Positions 22,362 to 34,700 of a DNA stretch of 64,000 nucleotides are shown here, in pieces. Within the stretch, counting starts at the first letter, position 1. Each line of letters begins with the position of its first letter. A program made the translations under genes and the position numbers. The notes beneath the pieces are model-generated. The model made no database searches. It saw nothing but the letters and a program-made list of their open reading frames with translations, and was not told the origin of the DNA. This DNA comes from Psoroptes ovis (taxonomy: Eukaryota > Arthropoda > Arachnida > Sarcoptiformes > Psoroptidae). The stretch covers positions 3,162,001 through 3,226,000 of the forward strand of contig PQWQ01000002.1 in assembly GCA_002943765.1 (NCBI GenBank), written 5' to 3'.

Positions 22362-24625
22362 TCATACATATAATGTTTTATGACACAATGGACAAATATC
22401 TTGTAGATAAAGCCATTTACGAAGACAAACACTATGAAAATAATGATTACATTTCGTTATTCGAGCTGTTGTCAATTCTTGGTAACAAATTGAACAAACA
22501 TCATCAAATCGTTGTAATTGTTCCGGTGATGCTTCTGGCAATGAATTTATTTTGCGTAATGCCTGATAACGTTTGAAAAATGTTTTTAACCCTAGTTTTT
22601 TTAATAATAAAATAATTGAAAAAAAGTGATATGAATATTGATTCAAAACTCACCAGCAATCGCTTGACACCATATATTAAAATAAGCATGAATACACATC
22701 ATCAATGCACGTATAGTACCACCAGATTCAAAAATAAGTATCCATGTACCATTGAGAAATAGGAATATACCGAAAACGAATTCTATTAAATTTCCCACAG
22801 TACGAACATAATAAACATAATCGTCTAATTGTTCCCACATTGAAGTACGGAATGCATCAATCATGAATATCGTATAAATCAACAAAGTGATTATTACTTT
22901 GACAATAACTTCAATACCAAAAGCAGAAACGGCCAATAACCAAGTAGAGATAGTATGATGTGTCCAAAGATAATTCAGAAACAAATATGGTAATATAATT
23001 AATGATGAGCAAACAGTTAATGCACGCAAATGACGTTGTATTGACATATTTCTAGATGCACTCAATGAAAATAATAACGGACTAACCATATTATGAATGA
23101 AATGTAACATAGCAGTGAATAGCAAACAAAAATTTCGATATAAGCGTAGAAAACGTTTTTCTGGCTCCATCGATGTCAGGCCATTTTGCAATGCGAGTAT
23201 GAAAAACATTATTGCCGATATGGTCCCAATCGAACGATCATCTGGATCATCTAATGATAAGAATGATTGCATCAAGCAGCCAATACGATTGGTGATTCCT
23301 GATAGCACTGATGTCATTCCCAGCACGGCAATAATCGTTTCACATCCACGAATCATCAAATATTTCGAATTTTCTAAAATAACAGTACCGTTCAAAATCA
23401 GTGAATATTCTGAATCATGATTTTGATTTTTTTCTATGAACAATTGGGTTGCTTGGTGCGCTACTCGTGCTATAAAAAATACACGAAATACCTACAAAGA
23501 TTGAGAAAAAAATGAAAAATTTTATCCTAATGAATCAATCAAAACATACTTGCGGCACATGCAAACGATTCCATTCGGATTCAATCAATGCAAATAGACC
23601 TAAATCTCTCATATAAGATTTGATCCAAATAAATTTTGAATACAATGCTTGTACTATATTTTGTAAATCATAAATTAACGTTATAAATATATATATCAAA
23701 GAAATAATCAGCGTGATCGTTGGGAAATATAATAAATATTTGTTTGAAATAAAGTATCGCAAAATATATGCATAATATGGCAATATGAAAAAGAATGCAG
23801 CCACAAATGGAATGATAGACTTTTGAATTCCAGTTAAATACACGAACAGTATTGCTAAGATCATCTATAAATTGAAGATAAATATTAATTGTAATTGATG
23901 ATTTGATAATTAATTTGAAAAACAGACCTGACAAATATAATTGTAAAGAAACACAAAATGTGAACCATTCAATAATGTCACAATTGATAATGGTTGATCA
24001 TATATGTTTAAAAACTCATTATTTTTGCCATTATGATTTTCGTTGAAAACATTTTTCACATAATTATCATTGAGAATATAAGATATAAATGCTGTTACAA
24101 TCGATAATAACCATTTATAAAATTGAAACAAATATTCGGTTGGTAATATACACAATGTTAGTGATGTCAATAATGCTTGAAAAAAAAGTAGGCAAAAGAA
24201 TATGATTAATCGCTATTTTTAAAACAATGAGACATCCACTTACCTATGATCATAATTAAAGCTGATGTATTATTAATTAATGTTTGCAATGAGTTTAATT
24301 GATCAGTTTCATAATAATAATTATTATTATCATTAAATATTGTTAATTGTTCATCATGGTGTTCATTTGTGAATATTTGCTTATAGACATTTGTTTTATT
24401 TATATTATTATTACTATTATTTAAACTATTTAAATTATTAGTATTATTACTTAAATTATTTATCAAGTCGAATAAATATTGTACATTCGTTATTCTCATT
24501 TCACACAATATAATTGAATCAATAATGAATAATGGTGGAACACGCAATAGAATATCAAAAAAATGATATAATTTACGTTTCATTTGTGTTGATAATATTG
24601 GATTATTCATAATTAAATTTGACAT
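22362..24625 (-). CDS. RNF139: RNF139/TRC8-type multi-pass ER RING E3 ligase
   Basis: Five exons: 24244-24625, 23928-24175, 23550-23864, 22654-23491 and 22362-22591. They give 670 residues, close to human RNF139 (664). The N-terminus reads LLRVPPLFIIDSI, the family start, and is followed by about a dozen hydrophobic membrane segments. Strongly conserved blocks include FFILALQNGL, LLFTAMLHFIHNM, MWEQLDDYVYYVR and ALMMCIHAYFNIW. The C-terminal RING (about residues 627-664) is CSICYQE...CNHYFHSVCLRKW...CPLC. TRC8 is an ER ubiquitin ligase acting in ER-associated degradation and sterol regulation; it is a tumour suppressor in vertebrates and flies. An Asn-rich insert in exon 1 is lineage-specific. 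RNF145 is a related family, but the sequence blocks fit RNF139 better. Confidence 0.93.
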
Positions 24626-25712
24626 TTTTGTATTTTTTCGTGCTTTCTGTTTCTCTAAAAAACCAGTAAATCATATATTAAATTAATTATTTCTTTGATA
24701 AATGGAAGATGAAAAGTTATAAATTTAATTTCCAAAATTGTTTTGTTCGTGTAAACACTGAAACAAAATAAACAAACATGCTTCAAAGAAAAAATAAATA
24801 AACAAATAAAAAGCAACAATTATTCTTCGTAAAATCTCTAATGAAAACATTCATTTATTTGCATTAGTTGGTAGTGATCGGTTACAATTGTTGATTTATG
24901 CTTTTTCTTCTTAACAAATTCATCATTGATTGTCATAATAATTGACGAAATAATTTGGTTCAGTTTATTTGAACAAATTAACAATTTTTTAGAATTTGTT
25001 TTCCACTAAAAATAATTCTTTGATGGCAATGAAGCTATGATGAAAACTATTGATATGTACCTTGTTAATATGATTGTGTGTGTATGAGGGGATGTATAGA
25101 TAGTGTTGATGTTTTTCAAACTAAAAATGAAAAAATTTAAAAAAATTTGCTTACAAAAAATGTTTTTAAAACTTTGCATACAAGAAACAGCTGTTTCTGA
25201 TGATTAAAAAAACAAAACAAAACGAAACGAAGCGAAAAATTAATGTTTTGAACACATTTCGATAACAAGTCATCATCATATCATCGTGTCTGTATGTTGT
25301 TTATAGCAGCGTGTATGCAGTGCAATCGATAAAATCAGAAATGAGTAAAAATTGTTTTTTCTAGAAAAAAAATCGCATTTTAATTTGCTTTAGCAGCCAA
25401 AAGATGGCGCCATGGTTTATAATGATGAATTTAAATTGTTTTTCTCAATATTTTTTATTTCAAAATTTCTTTATTATAAGACTAAGGCAAAATATGATTG
25501 ATTTATTTAGATAAATGATTATTCAATTGAAATAAATTAATCTGTGTATATTGTGCTTTTAAGATGAATAATAAATTTATATGTGTGTGTGTGTGTGCGT
25601 GTGCAATATCAACATCAACAACGACAGCCATAACAACAACAATAGTGATCAATAATGAAATAATAGAGTCAATTTTCAAATATGAAAAAACTAATAAAAA
25701 TTGCTTTAAACA
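24626..25712. promoter_or_regulatory. Region between RNF139 start and the KChIP-like gene 3' end
   Basis: About 1.1 kb, the 5' side of RNF139. It includes a TG repeat near 25582 and, in otherwise AT-rich sequence, AAGATGGCGCCATGG at about 25401, whose core ATGGCGCCAT (25404-25413) is a perfect palindrome. No exon was recognised. Confidence 0.3.
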
Positions 25713-28700
25713 TCAAATGATTGTATCAAATTTCTGAAATTCAGCCATCCGATTGGAATCCTGTAGAAAATAAAAATACGAAATAAAAAAAACAAATTCA
25801 GATTTGATTTTAAAGGCTATATCAAGTGTCCAAAGAAGTGAAAAAAGTCAAGGTCTTCAACCGAAATTTGATAAATTGTAAAAAAATAAATTACTTTTTT
25901 GCACCAATTGACAAATTCTTCAAACGAAATTAGACCATCTTTATCTAGATCAATTTTCTGTTAAATGAAAATGTAAATCGATTAGTAAAGATGAAATTAG
26001 AGATTTGTTTTGATTATGAGCATGCAAAACTTACATGAAAAAATGAATCAGCATGTTCTTTGGCATTATGAATATCATTCAATGGTACTGTACAATCGCC
26101 TATCAATTAAGCATCATTCATTACGATGAATATAGGAAAAAAATATTAATCGGAGTATAATCTTTAATATTTCGAATATAAATACAAACCTAACAATTCA
26201 TATATGGCATTGGTGATCAAATACATTTCATTTTTACTGATATAACCATCACGATCAATGTCATAAAGATTGAAAATCCAATTCAATTTTTCTATTTTAT
26301 CATTGCAAGAGGAATAAAATTCAATAATAATAATAATGATAATTGATTTAGTCATTAAATAGCAGAGAAATTTATCGATCGAAAATCCGAAATTCAATTT
26401 GATTCATCCGATAACTTTGTATGAAATGTTCGGATTCAAAAATAAAGGAGTAAATTCAATTCAAAAATAAAAAAAACGATCGATAATCAATCAATTTAAT
26501 TACATTATAAATTAATGTTTTTGACATAATAATACCGCTATGATGTTATTATTTGATTGTTATGGATTTTCATTTTTTCTACCGTAGCAGCGAATGATGA
26601 TTTTTGAGAAATTTTGATTCAAAATTCAAAATTTCAAAGACTATTTATTTAAATTTTTAATTTAAAATATTTCTTTTATTCTGAACAAGATTGGAAAAAG
26701 ATTCATCTATTCATAGAAATTTTTTAAAGGAAATACCTTTGGAACATTTTTGACTGAAAAGAAAAAAAAATAAATCATACACATTCCTTTAATGGCATTA
26801 TATATGTCAAAAATAAAACAGGAAAATGGATAGATTTTTGATACGAAATTAATTGAAAAAATTAATGAAATTTTCATTTTTGCCTTCCTTTACTTTTTTT
26901 TCGTCATGATCACTAGTATAAATAGACATTATAAGTAGAAGATAATTAAATGAATTGTTCAAAAAAAAAAAAAATAGAAGTGAAATTTGGAACAAAACTT
27001 TTTTTATTCTTCAAATAATAAATTATTTAAAAAAACTTTCTAAATAAAAGCCTATATTAAACTTGTATGTGTGACAAGTTGTCGAAACAAATTGTCTAAC
27101 AAATCGTCCACAATAACAACAGAACTAAATTTTGAATCTGAGAATATTATTACGAGACAAGAATCCATTGTAATTATTATTATCATCATTATTATATTTT
27201 TAGATATTTTCAATTTTTTTTTTGTTTGATTCAAGAAATTTTCCATTCCATTATTCTCGAAGAAAGAAAAAATATTCCTCTAATGATATATTGATGTGTG
27301 CGAACAGTGATATTTGAGAGAATTTGTACTCGAAAGCAAAATAAAATATAGAAAAAGTTTCATTTTTTTTAGCCGCAAGTTTTTTGTTAGCAAATATGGA
27401 ACAAATAAGCGTTCATAATGATAATATGATATAATTAATACAATCCATTTGTATTAAATGAAAATAATGATACTTAATAACCAAATAAATAATGGCACAT
27501 ATTGTCATAATAATAATGATAAAAATAATCATTATCAACATCATAATAGTGACCACAATTAATTTTCGTATCATAAAAATTCTTAAAACAGAACTAACAA
27601 CCCAACAAAATAAACGATAATGATATTAACTAACGAAGGAAAATTAGTTTACAGACAAAAAGAATAATGATAAACAAACAATTTACGGTCTACAAAATAA
27701 AAATATGGATAGACAACACATTCAAGAAAATATTCAATGAAAAATTATCAAATTGACAAATGAAAAGAATGGACTTGAATGATAATCTATTTTTTGGGCT
27801 ATTTAATCCCAATAATTTGTAGAACATTTGATGCAAACAAACTTGGCAAAATGTTGGCTTCACTGCTTGGTATTGTTTTGCATGATGCTTTAAAGAAAGT
27901 TTTATTATTTTTTTTCATTTCATTTAGCATTTCTTTTTCTAATTATTTTATATTCATTTGCTTTTATTGAAAATATTACCATTATTATTATTACAATAAA
28001 CACGCAAACATTCATATGTTTGAATTATAAATGATTTAACAATTGTTTGATCATTTATTATTATCATAAACCATTGTTGGCTGCAGTAGAAAAAATACAG
28101 AATTCAAAAAACATCATCAGAAATGATAATAATATTAATGAAATTAATCAGTGAAAGCAATGAAAGCATCAAGAATAAAGGAATTTGTTCGGCTTTGATT
28201 TATATTTTTTTCGGGTTTTGTTTCTGGTGTTCAACAGCAACAACAGAACGGAATTCGGTGCATTTTCTATGGCAATTTTTTCAAATATTCATTAAATGAA
28301 TCAAGCGATGATGATGATGATCCAAAATTTCGATCAAAATTTGATCTTCTCAAGAATTTTCCAACGAAAATTATCCGATTTGTAGTACAACGAAATGAAA
28401 AAAGTTAAAATCAAAAGAATTTTTTTGATTTTTAAAATATTTGAAAATGTCGTATGTCATTATTCATTATCATCATCATCATTTGAATTATCGTCATTAA
28501 TATTAATATTATGAATATTAATAATTTTCCAAAAGAGAAAAAAGACCAAAATTTATTCAAAACATTTTGAATTCTCAAATCTTATTATCATAATCGATTA
28601 AATGTCGAAATGAATTCAAATGATTTCATGCGCATCAACATGACTGATGTGCATGCAATGAATGGAAACCATTTCCTTTCTTCTCTCTCACTAACCCTCT

Positions 28701-31700
28701 TCCTTAATGTGTTCCCTCTCTTTTGGTATCATCATTAATGATATTTTCCATTCACTTTTAGTGAATTTCGTGATTTTCAATCGACTAAGCTTCGGTTCGA
28801 TTCATTGGTAAAATATGTCCATGTTCATTTGTTTTTTTTCCTATTATCCTTCGATTCTTCGCTCAAACCTAATCATGCAAAATTATCATTATCATTGTCG
28901 TTGTTGTTTGGGACAATGAAAATTCAAAAAATCATGGACAACTTTTCCATTCCTAGCAAATGAATTCAAACATCTTTGAAAGACTCAAATCATACATACA
29001 TGAGATATTTGAAAAATAAAACTTTAACAGAAAAAATAAATTATAAATATTATCATTATCATTATTAATAACGTTTGTACCGAACAATAATAATAATGAC
29101 GATTATAATTACAATAGCAATATACATTTCCAGCTACAACAACAAAAGAATGAAAATGTTCATTCATTTATTTTCCATTCATTTTCACAGTTATCATTAT
29201 TTATTTAGATTTCTATTTTTCCATTTCTATCCATTCATCTCTATCATTCTGTAACGAATGGGTTATGTGATAAATAAATAGAATTTTGCTTTTTTTGGCT
29301 CTATTTTTTCGACATCATCAGCAACACAAAAAAAATATTTTTGACAATGAATTGTTGTCACTGGAACTTTTTATGAAAAGAAAATATATCATTATTTTTT
29401 CCTCTCCTTTTCATTGGTACAATTTATTCAATTGTTGTAAATATTCACATACATTTCACTGGTTGACTGGTTAAATAGAAAAATGTTAAAAAAAGAATTT
29501 ATCTTCATACATTTTTAATATAATTGTGTGTTAGCATATTTGCATTCGTATTTTTGCAATGAAAAATTTATTTAAAAAACACACATTGATAAATGCGTTG
29601 AATTGAACATATTTTTGTTCATTTCTAGCCTTGATATTTTTGAAGTAAATTTGAACAACAATTTTTTCTCTATCGGAATTTCATCAGTTATAATTATAAT
29701 CATATTAACGAAAGAATTTGTATATTTGCAATTTTTTTACGCTTGGATATAGTAATGATATTTTTCAATTTTGTCCACAGAAAAAATAAAATAAAATAAT
29801 GAAAATGCTTCTGGTAAATTATGGGTGTGTCTGCCTGAATTCTCGGTGAATAATTTTCAATTTTTCAGTTTTTTGAAAATTGAAAAAATTTTTGAATTTT
29901 GAAATTGAAAAACACATTTTTCTACAATTCTACATTAAACTAAGCAGAATGATGCACTTTGAAATGCTTTCAAAGAAAAAAAGCCTCAACATCACAATTA
30001 GCTTTTAAAGAAAATGAAAATATAATTTTTTTCACATTCAAAAATGCCTGTTATTGTCACCATTGCATTATCAGCCAAAATTAAGATGAAAATAATTGAA
30101 TAAAATTTACACTTTCAATTATACAAACAACAACAACAACAACGACAAATGAAAGATGCAAATGAAAAATGATGATTACCTTTTAATGTTCCTCTTGATA
30201 ATGATGATAATGCTTTGATGAATTGCTTTAATGTATGTTTGCATTTGTATGGACATAAAGAGAAACAATAAAAATCCATTTAAATCAATTTGAGGAGGCA
30301 GAAATAATAATTTGGAACAGAAAACAGCCGGAATAATCTCAAAGATGATTCAAACTTAAATGAAATAAAAAAATACATACACCAAAATTGAGACAACCAG
30401 ATTGCTGATCACACATTGGTTTCAATGTATTGAATACTAAATGTGCATATTTTGTAGCATCTTTGAAAATTTCACAGAATAAGACAAATGATTAATCGTT
30501 GATTAAATCCGCGGTCAATCAATCTTCGAATGATGTCCATGTACTTACTTCCTTGGGGAAAATATTTGGCAAAAATGTTGACAAATTCTTCCTCAGAACA
30601 GTACCCATTTGGACATTCCTATTTAAGATTGATGAAAAAAATGAAATTTCAAAATTTTTGACAAAGTGAAACAATAAACAACTTACTTGTTTGAATCCTT
30701 GATATATCAATTTCAATTCTGATTAAAAAAATTATGATAATGGACAGAAACAAGATGAAATTTATGAAATTTGAAAATTTAAAAATTCAAGGAAACAATT
30801 TGTGCAAATAGAAACAAGTAGAAAAATGCAAAATTAATTATTCATTTTGTTCAAAATGGATACGAACAACAATTCCATTTATTTGAAAACTTTCATTTTC
30901 TCACCCCCACCCCCCATTTCTCTACATCAAGAAAATGCTTCAAGATAATATAATGATAATGATAAAATATTAATAGCGAAAAAAATACATTCTGCTAATG
31001 GAAGTTATACAATTCTATACAATCAAATAAATTAGATTGAATTTAAATCTATTTCTATTGAAAAGAAATATATATGTCACGCCAATTAAATTAATATATT
31101 TGAATCAATTGTTGTTAATTTAATATATTTTATGATTATATATAGAATGTTAAATTGTATAATAAAATTCTAACGTTGACATAAGCCAACAGGATTTTCT
31201 TTGAAATGGAAGTTGAGAAAATTAATCGACTTTTATCGCAAAAAAGTAATTTGCAACAAAAAATTACAGTTTATGCAAATCATGCTTATCTTAATCTATT
31301 AAAGAAAGACAAGCAAGATGAAGTCAAGACATTAATTGTTGAATTGGTGGATATTAACGAAGAACTAGTTGGAAATGGAGTTAGTTACAATGAAAAAGAT
31401 GAAGAATATGTGGATAAATGTAAATTATTATTAGAATATTTCCAGCCAACACCAGTAACGACGTTAACAGAATCAAACGAACAATATGGCAACCACCACG
31501 TGCAATATCAGAAACGTTTCTTGCCAAATTTTGATGGAGAAATATTACATTTTAATAGATTTTATCGAGAATTTGTCAACGTTGTTGACAGAGATCAAAA
31601 TTTGTCGTCAGTTGAAAAATTTTTCATATTGAAATCATTATTGAAAGATGAACCAGCAAAATTGGTTAATGAACTAGCCGAAACTGAGACTAATTATCAA

Positions 31701-34700
31701 ATGGCCAAAGAACGATTGGAAAACAGATATCGTAATCATGATCGTATATTGAATAAAATACTTCATGCAATTAATTCAGTTCCAATGGTAAATGAAAATG
31801 ATATTGACCAGATGCAACAAACAGTAGATGAAATGACAAATTTATATCAACAAGTAATTGACCATAATATAGACAAAGTCACTGTGGAACGAATAATTAG
31901 ACCAGCTTTTTTGTCAAAATGGTATTCTAAAAATGCTGTGGATAATGGTGAAACTTGTGAACAGCTTATTAGATATTTTGAAAAATCTGTCAACAATCAC
32001 ATTTCATTAAATTTGCCAGTAAAAGAAAAAATGGTCAATTATTCGATGCCTTCTAGCTGTATTTTTTGCAAAGGCAATCACAGAACCATTTTTTGTAATG
32101 CTAATAATCTAAACAATAAGATTCGCCGAGATATGGCTAGAAAACATCGATTATGTTTTTTATGTTTGAGAAATAATCATTCAATGGAAACGTGTCGATC
32201 CAGATACAAATGTAAAAGATGTGGTGGCCGTCATGCTGAAGTTATATGTGTGAATGATCAAAAAATTACAGTCCAAACTTCGACAAAAAACGTAGACAGC
32301 GACCCAATGGTTTAATTTATTTTAATTGCATTATTAATAATAAACCAATCAAAGCTTTTATCGATACGGGAGCAGAAATTACTTGTATTTCTAAAAGCCT
32401 ATTCAATAAATTGCAATTACAAATAATTAATAATTCAAAAATTAATATTCGTCAACTCGACAATATTACACAATCATTGGGTCGCGTACGTGTAAATCTT
32501 CAAATTGGAAGGATTACTAGAAATATTGAAGTTCACGTGATCAGAAATCTTACCACTGATCTACTGCTGGGCTTAGATTCCAGTCAATTATTTGATTTGA
32601 ATCTGGATCTCAACAACAATAATTTGAGACAAAATGATTTAACCATCAATAATTGCAAAATAGTAAAAAGAAAAGAAAAGAAAAAATGTTTCAACATTCA
32701 ACAAAGTTTCCATATTAATCCAAAGTTAACTAATAATCAACAAAAACAATTAATGGAAACAATTAGCAAATTTAATACATTTGCACAATCGAAAAGTGAT
32801 GTAGGACAATATAAACACCTATATCATCGTATTGAATTGAAAAATGAAATTCCGATTTACCAAAGACCATATCGCACGTCTCAGAAAGAACAAAAGGTGA
32901 TTGATGATACCATAGAAAATTTGTTGAAACAAAATCTGGTTCGTCCATCAACATCTCCATATTCTTTTCCAATTACTTTGGCGGAGAAAAAGGGAGAGGG
33001 AAAGACGAGAATGTGTATTGATTACAGGAAGTTAAACGATGCCACAATAACTGATAAGCAGCCAATTCCAATTATTGAAGAAATCATTGATAAGTTATGT
33101 AATAAAAAATATTTTTCAAAGTTGGACGTTGCAAATGGTTATTGGCATATTCAAATGCATCCAGAAGATATCGCAAAAACCGCTTTTTCCACTCATAATC
33201 AACATTTGGAATGGGTTGTGATGCCTTTCGGACTAAAAAATGCACCAGCAACTTTCCAAAGGGCTATCAGACAAATCATAATGAAACATAAATTAAAAAA
33301 TGTTGAAAATTATTTTGATGATATAATAATTTTCAGTGATAATTTCAATGATCATTTGGAAGATGTATCAAGAGTATTGTTAGCATGTGAAAAAGAAAAT
33401 ATCAAGCTAAAACCAAGCAAATGTCATTTCGCAATGCAGGAAATTGATTATCTTGGTCATCGGATTTCATATAATTGTGTTCAGCCAAGTTATGAAAATA
33501 TTAAATCAATCGAAAATTATCCGACACCAAAAAATGTTAAAGAATTACAACGATTTTTAGGCATGGAAAATGTCTATCATAAATATATCAATAATCATGC
33601 GATCATACGCAAACCATTAACAGATTTATTGGCAAAAGATTGCCCATGGTTTTGGTCAGATGAATGTGAACGATCATTCATTAAACTTAAAGAAAGTTTG
33701 ACTAAGCATCCAATTTTGAATATTTACAATCCAGAATTACCGACAATCATTTATTGTGATGCAAGTAAAACCGGCATTTGCGCTGTAATCAAACAACAAC
33801 ATTCTAATAACGAAGAATTGCCAATTGCATATTATTCAAGGAAATTACAAAAACACGAAGTAAATTATACAATTACTGAATTAGAGTGTTTATCAATTGT
33901 TGAAGCTCTCAAAAAGTGGCATTGTTATATTCATGGAAATGTGACCACAATTGTAACTGACCACGCCGCTTTGCAATGGTTAAAATCTTGTAAAAATTTA
34001 ACGGGTCGTCTTTTTAGATGGTCATTGCGTGTATCTATGTACGATCTTATAATTAAATATAAGAAAGGGTCAACTAATTATGAAGCAGATGCTTTATCAA
34101 GAGCATCAATGGTCAAGGTTAATTTGATAAGTAAAGAAGAAATTCAACGAGAACAACAAAAAATGAATGGTATTAATAAATTTGAAAAAATCAATGGACT
34201 GCATGTCAGAAATCGACATGGACTAACGAAAATTATTGTTCCAGAATCATTGAAACTTAAAATTTTGCAAGAGAGTCATGAGCGTTTTGGTCACATTGGT
34301 ACAAAGAAAATGATTGCTACAATTTCGCCGACATATTATTGGTCAAATTTGTACAATGACATCAGTAATTATGTAAAACACTGTGATGTTTGTCAGAAAA
34401 ATAAAAAATTCAAAGAAAAGAAATATTCAATGCTTGGAACGTTACCTCCAGCACATCAACCATTTGATTTAATATCGATTGATACAATAAGCGGTTTAGG
34501 TAAATATGGTTCACGTAAAAATTTGGTTCATTTAGTGATAGATCATTGTACAAGATATGCGTGGGCTTTTCCACATACATCGACATCAACTGAAACATAT
34601 ATAGAAATTGTGAAACAAATTATAAGCTTAGGACCAGTAAAACAAATTCTGACCGATCGAGCACCAGCGTTTTTGTCACAAAGATATCATAAATTTTTAC

